DNA of 64,000 nucleotides from Hydrogenophaga sp. (GTDB taxonomy: Bacteria > Pseudomonadota > Gammaproteobacteria > Burkholderiales > Burkholderiaceae_C). The position numbers were made by a program, and so were the translations under genes. Shown piece after piece: positions 36,561-44,832 of this stretch; positions within the stretch are counted from its first letter, which is position 1; every line of letters begins with the position of its first letter. The stretch is taken from NCBI GenBank assembly GCA_011391495.1, contig JAABQK010000014.1:16114-80113 (forward strand), in the 5' to 3' direction. The notes under the pieces are model-generated. The model saw only the letters and a program-made list of their open reading frames with translations, did no database searches and had not been told where the DNA came from.

Positions 36561-37156
36561 TGCACGGCCCCCTGAGGCTCCAGTGGGGGATAGGTGACCG
36601 ACGGGGCAGGCGCTGGAGGCACAGCCGGGGTGGTGGCAGAACCCTGGTTGCGTTCCTGGAAGGCCTTGAGCTGCGCTTCGGTGGCTTCCAGAACCGGCGG
36701 TTTGGAGGCTTTGCGCCGAACGTCGAGCGAGGCCACAAACTCGGCTTCACTGGGCAGCTCGTCGGCCTCGAAGCGCTCCAGCACCCCGGCCTTGAAGAAC
36801 ACCGCCAGCTTGCGCTGCTGGAGCGGCTGCCCCTGGCGACGGAAGGTGAAGACGTAGTCCCAGCGGTCGGCGTGGAACACACTGGTGAGCAGCGGCGAAC
36901 CCAGGATGTCGCGCACCTGCTGGCGCGGCATGCCGGGCTGCAGCGCCTGGGCTTGCTCACGGGTGACCACATTGCCCTGCTGGATGTCGATCTTGTAGGG
37001 CGTGACCAGCCCTTCAATGCTGGGCAGTCGGTCGCCGAGGCCGGCACAGGCGGTCAGGCTGGCCAGCGTCGCCAGGCCGCACAAGACAGATACCCGTCGG
37101 ATCAGGCGCTGGCGGCGCTCGAGGGCAATTTCGCTGGGGGCGGTCGTTGGGTGCAT
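36557..37156 (-). CDS. bamE: Outer-membrane protein assembly factor BamE (OmlA/SmpA)
   Basis: This 199-residue lipoprotein has a lipobox LTAC with the acylated Cys37. The BamE core (about 45-150) includes [47 protein letters not shown] and [14 protein letters not shown]. The C-terminal 45 residues are a proline/alanine-rich extension longer than in E. coli BamE. It helps the Bam complex insert outer-membrane barrels. The ATG at 37156 is chosen ahead of the signal peptide; the longer open frame crosses the fur promoter. It is divergent from fur, a conserved arrangement. Confidence 0.94.
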   Translation of the reverse strand: MHPTTAPSEIALERRQRLIRRVSVLCGLATLASLTACAGLGDRLPSIEGLVTPYKIDIQQGNVVTREQAQALQPGMPRQQVRDILGSPLLTSVFHADRWDYVFTFRRQGQPLQQRKLAVFFKAGVLERFEADELPSEAEFVASLDVRRKASKPPVLEATEAQLKAFQERNQGSATTPAVPPAPAPSVTYPPLEPQGAVQ

Positions 37157-37346
37157 GGGAGCAAGACTGGAAAGCCGCGCACGGGCGTGGCGAACATCGG
37201 GCGGATACCGCAAGCGAGGCGCTGACGATATGATCCGGTCATTGTAGCCCCGGGGGTCGTCCCGGTGCAGGCCAGCCCCAGCGCTGCGCGGCATGGGCTT
37301 CGTCTGTTGCGAAGGCTCCTTTTCGGCCCCCTTGATACCCCTCGCC

Positions 37347-37784
37347 ATGACCAACATCGAAGAACTGAAAAGCACGGGACTCAAGGCCACGCTGCCGCGC
37401 CTGAAGATTCTCGAAGTTTTCCAGAACGCCAAGCAGCGCCACATGACCGCTGAAGACGTCTACCGGGTGTTGCTGGAAGACCGGTCGGACATCGGTCTGG
37501 CGACGGTCTACCGGGTGCTGATGCAGTTCGAACAGGCGGGTCTGCTCACGCGCAGCAACTTCGAGTCAGGCAAGGCGGTCTACGAGCTCAACGAGGGCCA
37601 GCACCACGACCACCTGGTCTGCCTGGATTGCGGTCGGGTCGAGGAGTTTTACGACCCGGAGATTGAGAAGCGGCAGCAGATGGTGGCCAAGACGCGCGGC
37701 TTCATCCTCCAGGAACACGCGCTGTCGCTCTACGCCACCTGCAGCAAGACCGACTGCCCCTACCGCGCAAAAGCCAGGGACTGA
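37347..37784 (+). CDS. fur: Ferric uptake regulator
   Basis: This 145-residue metalloregulator has an N-terminal winged helix (about 1-82, with [12 protein letters not shown] and [16 protein letters not shown]) and a C-terminal dimerisation and metal domain. The latter has HHDH (86-89), CLDC (92-95) and a second cysteine pair (CSKTDC, 132-137) for structural zinc. It represses iron-uptake genes when iron is replete. The ATG at 37347 is chosen over an in-frame ATG 54 bases upstream because it matches the family start. It is divergent from bamE with a 190-base shared promoter region. Confidence 0.97.
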   Translation: MTNIEELKSTGLKATLPRLKILEVFQNAKQRHMTAEDVYRVLLEDRSDIGLATVYRVLMQFEQAGLLTRSNFESGKAVYELNEGQHHDHLVCLDCGRVEEFYDPEIEKRQQMVAKTRGFILQEHALSLYATCSKTDCPYRAKARD

Positions 37785-37815
37785 ACGGCTTCGTACCGCC
37801 GCGGCCATTGTCCGG

Positions 37816-37890
37816 AACCGCTGTGGAGCCGGCCTTGCCAGGCCACAGCTGTTGTCCCCATTGGGAGCGAAGCCGCGGGGGGCGACCCGC
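37816..37890 (-). repeat. Dispersed post-stop hairpin repeat, copy E (degenerate)
   Basis: It starts at the base after the hprK stop, sense orientation. GCTTCGCTCCC and GGCCTGGCAAGGCCGGCTCC-like arms are recognisable but the CCCCC/GGGGG hairpin is eroded. Confidence 0.6.
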
Positions 37891-38841
37891 TTATTCCCCG
37901 CGCGACATGGCGGCGCGGTGGCGGGACACGAACTCCTGGTAGGTGTCGATGCCGCGCAACTGCAGGATGGTGTTGCGCACCGCGGCCTCCACCAATACCG
38001 CGATGTTGCGACCGGCCACCACCTGGATCACCGCCTTGCGCACCGGAACGCCCAGGACATCCTGGTAGAGCGGTTCGTGCGGCATGCGGTCGTAGTCCCG
38101 CTCCATCGTTTCCTTGCGCACCAGGTGCACGATCAGCGTGAGCCGCATCTTGCGGCGCACCGCCGTTTCGCCAAAGATGGCCTTGATGTCGAGCAGACCG
38201 ATCCCGCGCACCTCCAGCAGGTTCTGCAGCAGCTCGGGACAGCGACCCTCAATGCTGGTCTGGTTGATGCGATACAGGTCCACCGCGTCGTCGGCGACCA
38301 GGCCATGGCCGCGCGAAATCAGTTCCAGACCCAACTCACTCTTGCCCAGACCCGACTCGCCGGTGATCAGCACGCCCATGCCAAGGATGTCCATGAACAC
38401 GCCGTGCATGGAGGCGCGATCGGCGAAGTGGCGGGACAGGTAGGCGCGCAACACGTCAACGACAAACGCCGCTGGCTCGGGCGTCGCGAACATGGGGATC
38501 TGCGCCCGCTCGCACATTGCCATGAGCGCATCGGGCGCTGTCTGGCCATCGGCCACCACCAGCACGGGAGGTTCCAGCGTCACGATGCGCGCCACGCGGC
38601 GGCGGTTGTCGTCGGGGCTGGGGCCCGTCAGGTAGGCGACCTCGCGTTCACCAAAGACCTGCACACGGTAGGGATGGATGTAGTTGAGGTAACCGACCAG
38701 ATCGGCGCCGGAACGGGCCTCCCGGATGGCCACCTCGTCAAACCGCCGCTCCGAAGCGCCCAGGCCCGCAATCCACTGCCACTTCAGGGCCTCGCGGTGG
38801 TCCTCGAACAGGACATCGGCGCTGACGACGGTGGGCTTCAT
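37891..38841 (-). CDS. hprK: HPr kinase/phosphorylase
   Basis: This 316-residue bifunctional enzyme phosphorylates and dephosphorylates a serine of HPr. The P-loop is GESGLGKS (161-168), followed by [19 protein letters not shown] and the family signature [15 protein letters not shown]. In beta-proteobacteria it belongs to a regulatory PTS without sugar transport. It is downstream of ptsN on the same strand with 120 bases between; the last gene of the set, followed by repeat copy E. Confidence 0.96.
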   Translation of the reverse strand: MKPTVVSADVLFEDHREALKWQWIAGLGASERRFDEVAIREARSGADLVGYLNYIHPYRVQVFGEREVAYLTGPSPDDNRRRVARIVTLEPPVLVVADGQTAPDALMAMCERAQIPMFATPEPAAFVVDVLRAYLSRHFADRASMHGVFMDILGMGVLITGESGLGKSELGLELISRGHGLVADDAVDLYRINQTSIEGRCPELLQNLLEVRGIGLLDIKAIFGETAVRRKMRLTLIVHLVRKETMERDYDRMPHEPLYQDVLGVPVRKAVIQVVAGRNIAVLVEAAVRNTILQLRGIDTYQEFVSRHRAAMSRGE

Positions 38842-38961
38842 GTCAGGTCACCAGGATGCCGTGCGAAGCGCCCACTGGCGATTCCATGGGCTGCTGCCCA
38901 AGGAACACCCCGGCACTGCAAGAGCCGTGCAATCCGCGCATCGGCGGCGTGTGCTGAACAT

Positions 38962-39432
38962 TCAAGCAGCTGCGTGGGCAGACTGCCAGCTGGTGATCAG
39001 CCCGTGCAGGGCCGACGACTCACCGGAGGTCTTCATTTGCTCGCGCAGTGCACTGTCGCTCAGCAGTTCGGCGATCTCGGAGAGGATTTCCAGGTGCTTT
39101 TGCGTGGCCGCCTCGGGCACCAGCAGGAAGATCATGAGCTGCACGGGCTGCTCGTCCGGCGCGTCAAAGCCGATCGGACTCGCCAGCTGGAACACGGCGG
39201 CGAGCGGCTGTTTCAAGCCCTTGATGCGACCGTGGGGGATGGCCACGCCATGCCCCAGACCGGTGGAACCGAGGCGCTCACGCGCGAACAGGCTGTCGGT
39301 GATCAGTGCACGGTTGAGTCCGTGCAAGGTTTCAAACAGCAAGCCCGCTTCTTCAAACGCGCGTTTCTTGCTGGTCGCGTCCACGCTGACGAGCACTTGC
39401 GTTGCGGGCAATATGGCAGATAGTCGGTTCAT
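38962..39432 (-). CDS. ptsN: Nitrogen-regulatory PTS EIIA protein
   Basis: This 156-residue EIIA-Ntr domain has the phospho-accepting His67 in GHGVAIPHGRI, with supporting LFARERLGSTGLG and LVPEAATQKHLEIL segments. It regulates potassium and nitrogen metabolism and stress responses according to its phosphorylation. It is separated from hpf by a strong terminator at 39493-39522, so it should have its own promoter near 39440-39490. Confidence 0.96.
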   Translation of the reverse strand: MNRLSAILPATQVLVSVDATSKKRAFEEAGLLFETLHGLNRALITDSLFARERLGSTGLGHGVAIPHGRIKGLKQPLAAVFQLASPIGFDAPDEQPVQLMIFLLVPEAATQKHLEILSEIAELLSDSALREQMKTSGESSALHGLITSWQSAHAAA

Positions 39433-39492
39433 GTGGGCCTCTTGGACCGCAAATTATGCCGAGTTGGGCCGCCTTGGCTAGACTGCGGGCAC

Positions 39493-39522
39493 AAAAAAGC
39501 CGCTTGACTTTCCAAGCGGCTT
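39493..39522 (-). terminator. Rho-independent terminator of hpf
   Basis: On the minus strand AAGCCGCTTG pairs with CAAGCGGCTT (39513-39522 and 39497-39506), with a six-base loop, followed by a run of six T. It lies between hpf and ptsN and should end the hpf message. Confidence 0.9.
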
Positions 39523-39574
39523 GCTGCATCGCAGCATTTTTGCAGAGCTGGATCGGAGCAGCCCAGGACTGCCG

Positions 39575-39904
39575 TCACATCAGGCGTTTTGCCGGATCGT
39601 GGTGGTGATCCTGGCTCTTGTCCTTGTATCGCAACACCTGACGGTCCAGCTTGTCGGCAAGCTCGTCCACCGCCGCGTACAGATCGGCATGGGCGCTTTC
39701 AGCAAACAGATCCTTGCCTTTGACATGGATGTTGCATTCCGCGCGCTGTCGCATGTCTTTCTCTTTCAAATTGTCCACTGTCAGCAGCACCTTGATATCG
39801 ACCACCTGGTCGAAGTGTCGGGATATGCGTTCGAGCTTGCTGGTTACATAGCCACGCAGAGCGGGCGTGACTTCGAGGTGGTGACCGCTGATCGTCAGGT
39901 TCAT
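39575..39904 (-). CDS. hpf: Ribosome hibernation promoting factor
   Basis: This 109-residue short-form HPF/RaiA protein (begins [20 protein letters not shown], contains [29 protein letters not shown]) stabilises inactive ribosome dimers in stationary phase. It has the short C-terminus of the HPF type. An AGGAGG ribosome site sits ten bases before the ATG. In many relatives rpoN precedes hpf; here the neighbour is an MFS gene. A sigma70-like promoter is visible at 39986-40014 and a strong terminator follows. Confidence 0.95.
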   Translation of the reverse strand: MNLTISGHHLEVTPALRGYVTSKLERISRHFDQVVDIKVLLTVDNLKEKDMRQRAECNIHVKGKDLFAESAHADLYAAVDELADKLDRQVLRYKDKSQDHHHDPAKRLM

Positions 39905-39985
39905 ACAAGAGCCTCCTAATGCTCCGGGTTGACACAAGCCGCCTGGGGCCAGAGCCCCCGACGGCCACGGGGATGTCTTGAACCC

Positions 39986-40014
39986 ACTATGCCCATGAAC
40001 GCCCACCGGCGCAA
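39986..40014 (-). promoter_or_regulatory. Candidate sigma70 promoter of hpf
   Basis: On the minus strand TTGCGC (40009-40014) and CATAGT (39986-39991) are spaced by 17 bases, about 82 bases before the hpf ATG. Each box matches 4 of 6. Confidence 0.35.
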
Positions 40015-40077
40015 GCCTGCACTGCAACAAAGCATGAAAAAGCGGCCCGCGGCGGCAGATGACGAAAGGCAGCCCGC

Positions 40078-41310
40078 TCACGCCGCCGGCAGATGCACCG
40101 TGACGGCACTGTGTACACGCAAGCGGCGCGCCATCCAGATCGCAGCCAGGCTGGCGCAAGCGCCCAGCAGCCCGGATATCCAGTAATGCTGAACCAGGCC
40201 AGCCGCATCGCGGCTGATGATGAGACCGCCCACGAATGAGGCCAGCCCCATGGCCGCCGACTGGACCGAGGCATTGAGGGCCATGAAGGTACCGCGCAGC
40301 GCAGGGTTGGCGGCGCCAGTGACCAGGGCCATGCCCGGAATCATGCGTCCGCTCATGAAGATGAACAGGCCGGTGGACACAACCAGCACCGCCCACAGTG
40401 GCCATTGGGGCATGAGGGTGGTGGCCAGCATGGGCACGATCACGGCCAGCGCGAGCACGGTAAAGGTGCGCACCTTGCCCAGGCGGTCGGCCAGCCGGCC
40501 AAACAGCCGGGCAGTGAACAACGTGGCCAGGCCCCCGCACAAGTAAAGATACGGTATCTGGGCCGGCAGCAGACCCACGTTGGCCTGCATGTAAATGGTG
40601 ATGTAGGGCAGGACGGTGAAACCGGTGAACATCAGCAGGGCGGAAAAGACAAAGGCGCGCTGGTGGTTGGGCTCGGCCAGCACCATGCCGATACCGCGCC
40701 AGATGGATGGCCGGTCTTTGACGAACAGGTGGTGGTTGAGGGCGGGCATCGTCAAAGCCGCCCCCAGCGCGAGCAGCGCGCTGAGCCCGGCGATGCCGAT
40801 GAAGGGCGCCTGCCAGCCCAGATGGCTGGCCAGAAACAGGCCCAACGGCACGCCGGCGACGGTGGACACCGAAAACGACGACATCACGATGCCCATGGCT
40901 CGGCCACGTCGTTCAAAGGGCACCACGTCGGCCACGATGGTCTGCGACAGCGCCGAAAGCACGCCGCCGAACATGCCGGCAGCCACCCGCGCGAGCATGA
41001 GGAAGCCGTAGCCAGGCGCCAGCCCGCAAGCCAGCGTGGCCAGCGCAAACAGGACGTAGAGCGTGAGCAGCAGGCGCTTGCGGTCGAAACGGTCCACATA
41101 GGTGGCGGCGGCCAGACCCGACACGCCAGCCGACAGTGTGTAGGCCGAGACCAGCAGGCCGAACTGTGCGTCACTGATGCCAAACAGCCGCGTGAACTGC
41201 GGACCGAGCGGCATCATGATCATGAAATCCAGGATGTGGGTGAACTGGATGCCCGCGATGGTCAGCAACAGCCAGAGCTCGCGCCGGGGTGTGAGGTGGG
41301 GATGTGTCAT
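40078..41310 (-). CDS. MFS transporter (AraJ/12-TM drug or sugar efflux type)
   Basis: This 410-residue protein has 12 hydrophobic segments and the opening [26 protein letters not shown] common to DHA1-like exporters. The loop 2-3 motif FDRKRLLL and motif C-like [14 protein letters not shown] are visible. It would export a small molecule by proton antiport. The ATG at 41310 is preferred over the much longer frame upstream, which is antisense to the patatin gene. It is divergent from the patatin gene with 69 bases between starts and converges on hpf-side genes by direction. Confidence 0.9.
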   Translation of the reverse strand: MTHPHLTPRRELWLLLTIAGIQFTHILDFMIMMPLGPQFTRLFGISDAQFGLLVSAYTLSAGVSGLAAATYVDRFDRKRLLLTLYVLFALATLACGLAPGYGFLMLARVAAGMFGGVLSALSQTIVADVVPFERRGRAMGIVMSSFSVSTVAGVPLGLFLASHLGWQAPFIGIAGLSALLALGAALTMPALNHHLFVKDRPSIWRGIGMVLAEPNHQRAFVFSALLMFTGFTVLPYITIYMQANVGLLPAQIPYLYLCGGLATLFTARLFGRLADRLGKVRTFTVLALAVIVPMLATTLMPQWPLWAVLVVSTGLFIFMSGRMIPGMALVTGAANPALRGTFMALNASVQSAAMGLASFVGGLIISRDAAGLVQHYWISGLLGACASLAAIWMARRLRVHSAVTVHLPAA

Positions 41311-41379
41311 GATTTTGGTCAACAGCAGACTGTATCCCCCCGAACAACCAGCGCCCGCTCCCAGGTCATTCCACCCACC

Positions 41380-42636
41380 GTGTCCCTCGATACGCTGATC
41401 ACACGCAACCTGCTGGACATCGGTACGCCCGAAGCACCGGAAAGCGCCTGCGCCCTGGTGCTGATGGGTGGTGGCGCGCGCACGGCCTACCAGGCGGGTG
41501 TGCTCAAGACGGTGGCCGCGATGCTGGCGGCCAGCGGGCCCGACGTCCGGAGCTTTCCCTTCCGGTGGTTGTTCGGCACCTCGGCCGGCGCCCTCAACGC
41601 GAGCTACCTGGCGGGCCGCGCCGGGCAGGGGCTGGACGCCCTGCCGGAGCTGGCGGCCTTTTGGAGCGGCCTGCGTTCGGACCTGGTCTACCGGCTCGAC
41701 GCGCCCGGCTGGGTGCGCGCGAACCGGGTGGTTGCGGGCCTGACCCTGGCGCGCCAGGTGAAACGGCACCGCGCCCTGCTGGACACGCTGCCACTGGTGG
41801 ATACGCTGCACCAGGCCATCGACCTACCCGGCGTGGAGCGCGCACTCGAACAGGGCCACATCGACGTGCTGGGCATCTCGGCGTCGAGCTACACCACGGG
41901 AGAGCACTGGACGTTCTGCCAGACCCGGCCCGACCACCCGGTCCAGCCCTGGCACCGACCCGGGCGGCGCGCCACGTTCCAGCCTGTCACCATCGAGCAT
42001 CTCATGGCCTCCAGCGCCATCCCCTTTCTCTTTCCCGCCGTGCCGCTCTGGGTCGAAGGACACAAGGAGCATTTCGGCGACGGCTCCATGCGCCAGCTTT
42101 CGCCCTTGTCGCCAGCCATCCACTTCGGTGCGCGCCGGGTGCTGGTCCTCGGTGTGGGCCAGCCGCAGCGCTCGGGTCTGAGCGCACGCATCAGCGACGA
42201 ACCCACCGCCGGCACCATCGCTGGCCACGCCATGGCCAGCGTGTTTCATGACACGCTGCAATCCGACGTGGAGCAGGTCCAGCGCGTGAGCGAGACCCTG
42301 GCCCGGCTACCCCCCGAGCTCGCCGCTGCACTGCCGTACCGGCCGGTGAATGTGCTGGCGCTGCAACCCAGTTTTTCGCTCGACGAACTCGCACGCAAGC
42401 ACATTGGCGCCCTGCCCGCCTCCACGCGCAACACCCTCACCGGACTGGGCGCGCTCGACACCGGCCGCGGTGCTGCCGGCAGTGCCGCTGCGTTGGCCAG
42501 CTACCTGCTGTTCGAACCGGATTTCATCCATGCTCTGATGGAGCTGGGCGAGCACGACGCCTGGCGCCGCAAAGACGAACTGCTGGCCTTTTTCCGCGCA
42601 CCGCAGCCGGTGGACAGCGCAGTGGCGGTGCCATAA
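41380..42636 (+). CDS. Patatin-like phospholipase
   Basis: This 418-residue protein has the patatin catalytic dyad: nucleophile Ser68 in GTSAG and Asp234 in GDGS. It also has the glycine-rich oxyanion loop MGGGARTAYQAG (about 29-40). It probably hydrolyses phospholipids or acylglycerols. No signal peptide is seen, so it is cytoplasmic or secreted by another route. The GTG at 41380 is chosen because it precedes the conserved region by about 25 residues, and the long upstream frame is antisense to the MFS gene. The C-terminal 150 residues contain a helical region unassigned to a domain. Confidence 0.88.
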   Translation: MSLDTLITRNLLDIGTPEAPESACALVLMGGGARTAYQAGVLKTVAAMLAASGPDVRSFPFRWLFGTSAGALNASYLAGRAGQGLDALPELAAFWSGLRSDLVYRLDAPGWVRANRVVAGLTLARQVKRHRALLDTLPLVDTLHQAIDLPGVERALEQGHIDVLGISASSYTTGEHWTFCQTRPDHPVQPWHRPGRRATFQPVTIEHLMASSAIPFLFPAVPLWVEGHKEHFGDGSMRQLSPLSPAIHFGARRVLVLGVGQPQRSGLSARISDEPTAGTIAGHAMASVFHDTLQSDVEQVQRVSETLARLPPELAAALPYRPVNVLALQPSFSLDELARKHIGALPASTRNTLTGLGALDTGRGAAGSAAALASYLLFEPDFIHALMELGEHDAWRRKDELLAFFRAPQPVDSAVAVP

Positions 42637-42666
42637 TCGGCGCCACTGTTCCCGATGGAGTTCCGC

Positions 42667-42720
42667 ATGGAAAGCACCGCCCCCAGTTGTGTGCTTTCAG
42701 TCCTCCCCGCTCCCGTCTGA
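42667..42720 (+). CDS. Candidate leader peptide upstream of corA (17 residues)
   Basis: The frame reads MESTAPSCVLSVLPAPV and stops at 42718-42720. A GGAG ribosome site sits at 42657-42660 with ideal six-base spacing. The peptide has three prolines, two near its end. It lies 127 bases before the corA start, followed by GC-rich inverted repeats. In Salmonella, corA is controlled by a translated leader peptide (corL) coupled to Rho-dependent termination; a similar role is inferred here from position only. Confidence 0.45.
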   Translation: MESTAPSCVLSVLPAPV

Positions 42721-42793
42721 GCGTTGCGCCCGCCGCAGCGTCTGAGCCCCGGCAGCGGACCGGCTGAAAGCGCCTCCGATCCGCCCCGAGGCT

Positions 42794-42805
42794 GCACGCG
42801 CGTGC
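42794..42805 (+). promoter_or_regulatory. Inverted repeat in the corA leader
   Basis: GCACGCGCGTGC is a perfect 12-base palindrome at 42794-42805. It lies just after a GCCTC...GAGGC stem (42772-42792) and 42 bases before the corA ATG. It could fold in the message or act as a protein site. Confidence 0.35.
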
Positions 42806-42847
42806 CTCGCCCGCCCCTCAGAACCCCTTGCCCCCGGGAGCGTCACC

Positions 42848-43834
42848 ATGCTCAACGTCTTCACCCTGGCCAACGGCCGCCTGTTCCAGGAAGAAATCGA
42901 GTCGCTCGAAGAGCTGACCCGGTTCAAGCCGATCTGGGTCGACCTCGAAGCCCCCACGCCCGAAGAGCGGCGCTGGGTCAAACAGCACTTTGGCCTGTCC
43001 ATCCCGGAAGACGCGATGGACGAAGACATCGAGGAGTCGGCCCGCTTCTTCGAGGAAGACAACGGCGAGCTGCACGTGCGCAGCGACTTCCTGATCGATG
43101 ACGAGGAGGACCCGCGTGCCATCCGCGTGGCCTTCATCCTCAACGAGCACAACGCCGAATTGAAGAGCCAGGGGATCCTGTTCTCGATTCACGACGAAGA
43201 CGTGCCGGTGTTCCGTCTGCTGCGCATGCGCGCGCGCCGCATGCCGGGCCTGATCGAAAACGCCAAAGACGTGCTGCTGATGCTGTTCGATGCCGACGCC
43301 GAATACTGCGCCGACACGCTGGAAGACATTTACGACGACCTGGAGGAAGTCAGCCGCCAGGTGCTGGCTGGCAACGTGACCGACAACAAGGCCGGCGAAG
43401 TGCTGTCGGCGATAGCGCGCCACGAGGACATGTCCGGCCGGATCCGCCGCAACGTGATGGACACCCGGCGCGCCGTCAGCTTCATGATGCGCAGCCGCAT
43501 GCTGAGTGCCGAGCAGTTCGAAGACGCGCGCCAGATCCTGCGCGACCTGGATTCACTCGACAGCCACACCGCCTTCCTGTTCGACAAGATCAACTTCCTG
43601 ATGGACGCGACGGTCGGTTTCATCAACATCAACCAGAACAAGATCATCAAGATCTTCTCGGTGGCCAGCGTTGCCTTGCTCCCGCCCACGCTGATCGCCA
43701 GCGTCTACGGCATGAACTTCAAGTTCATGCCCGAACTGGACTGGCAGGCGGGCTACCCCTTTGCGCTCGGGCTGATGGTGCTCTCGGCCGTGGGACCCAT
43801 GCTGTATTTCCGCAAGCGCGGCTGGTTGAGATAG
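42848..43834 (+). CDS. corA: CorA-family magnesium transporter
   Basis: This 328-residue pentameric channel protein has a long cytoplasmic N-domain (about 1-260, acidic, helical) and two C-terminal membrane helices. The signature YGMNF has GMN at 288-290, the selectivity loop. It imports Mg2+ and often Co2+/Ni2+. It begins with MLNVFTLANGRL, typical of the family. The preceding 211 bases carry a probable leader peptide and inverted repeats; repeat copy F follows the stop. Confidence 0.96.
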   Translation: MLNVFTLANGRLFQEEIESLEELTRFKPIWVDLEAPTPEERRWVKQHFGLSIPEDAMDEDIEESARFFEEDNGELHVRSDFLIDDEEDPRAIRVAFILNEHNAELKSQGILFSIHDEDVPVFRLLRMRARRMPGLIENAKDVLLMLFDADAEYCADTLEDIYDDLEEVSRQVLAGNVTDNKAGEVLSAIARHEDMSGRIRRNVMDTRRAVSFMMRSRMLSAEQFEDARQILRDLDSLDSHTAFLFDKINFLMDATVGFININQNKIIKIFSVASVALLPPTLIASVYGMNFKFMPELDWQAGYPFALGLMVLSAVGPMLYFRKRGWLR

Positions 43835-43915
43835 AAGCACCCCCGCGCCGCCTCCGGCGTCACCCCCTCAAGGGGGCGATGTGAGTGGCCCGGCAAAGCC
43901 GGTTCCACCGCATCC
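43835..43915 (+). repeat. Dispersed post-stop hairpin repeat, copy F
   Basis: It starts at the base after the corA TAG, sense orientation. All parts are present: CACCCCCGCGCCGCC, CCCCCTCAAGGGGG, and GGCCCGGCAAAGCCGGTTCC. This is the best-preserved copy. Confidence 0.8.
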
Positions 43916-43944
43916 TCGACAGAAGGCACTTCGCGCCGGTCAGC

Positions 43945-44703
43945 TCAGTGGTTGAACAAGGCTTCGATCACTGCGCCGCTGTAACGCGACGCGACGTCCC
44001 TCAGGAAGCGCGGAAAGTCCACGTGCGCGGCATCGTCGGCACGGTCGGAAATGGTGCGTACCACGGCCAGTGGCACGCCGAAGTCGTCACACACCTGAGC
44101 GAAGGCCGCGCCTTCCATTTCCACCGCCAGGGCGTCGGGCAGCTCGCACTGCAGTGCCTGACTTTCGGCGCTGCTGGCAACGAAGCGGTCACCGCTGACG
44201 AGCAGACCCCGGTGCAGGCGGGGCTGGTGCAGGTCGAAGGCGGCCACGGTTCCGGCGCCCAGCCGCTGCGGCAGGCTGTGCAGCATGCGGACACAGGCCA
44301 GCTCGAGGGCATCGGTCAGGGCCCCGTCCGCGTCGAAACGGGAGCGCCCGTAACCCGGCACCTCGTGGCGAGGAAACAGCGGCGAGGCGTCCATGTCGTG
44401 CTGCAGGAAGCTGCTCGCGAGCACCACGTCGCCCACGTTCACACCAGCGCCCAACCCGCCGGCCACACCCGTGAAGACGATACGTTGCACCCCGAAGCGC
44501 TGGATCAGCAGCGTGGCCGTGGTGGCTGCCGCCACCTTGCCAATGCCGCTGAGCACCGCCACCACGTCCTGCCCGTGCAGGTGGCCGACCCAGAATTCGC
44601 GCCCGCCAATCTCCTGCCGGTGTTCGTCGGGCATCAGCGCCAGCACGCTGGCGAGCTCGTCGTGCAGGGCGGCGACGATAGCGGTGCGCGGTGAATTGTT
44701 CAT
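43945..44703 (-). CDS. mtnN: 5'-methylthioadenosine/S-adenosylhomocysteine nucleosidase family protein
   Basis: This 252-residue purine nucleosidase-fold enzyme removes adenine from methylthioadenosine and S-adenosylhomocysteine. Motifs include the N-terminal TAIVAALHDELASVLAL, FTGVAGGLGAGVNVGDVV, LVSGDRFVAS, the catalytic VEMEGAAFAQV and RTISDRADDAAHVDF. It is somewhat longer than E. coli Pfs (about 232 residues), and could be a relative acting on another nucleoside. It is single, convergent with corA. Confidence 0.88.
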   Translation of the reverse strand: MNNSPRTAIVAALHDELASVLALMPDEHRQEIGGREFWVGHLHGQDVVAVLSGIGKVAAATTATLLIQRFGVQRIVFTGVAGGLGAGVNVGDVVLASSFLQHDMDASPLFPRHEVPGYGRSRFDADGALTDALELACVRMLHSLPQRLGAGTVAAFDLHQPRLHRGLLVSGDRFVASSAESQALQCELPDALAVEMEGAAFAQVCDDFGVPLAVVRTISDRADDAAHVDFPRFLRDVASRYSGAVIEALFNH

Positions 44704-44758
44704 GCCGACATTGAACCAGAAGCCAGCACTTTCATCGGAGGGCGTGTCTGATTCGAGA

Positions 44759-44832
44759 ACGCGGCGGAACCGGCTTCGCCGGGCCGCATCGCGTTGCCCC
44801 CTGGGGGTGACGCCGCAGGCGGCGCGGGGGGG
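44759..44832 (-). repeat. Dispersed post-stop hairpin repeat, copy G
   Basis: It starts at the base after the fadD TAA, sense orientation, with CCCCCCCGCGCCGCC, CCCCCAGGGGG and GGCCCGGCGAAGCCGGTTCC. Confidence 0.78.
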
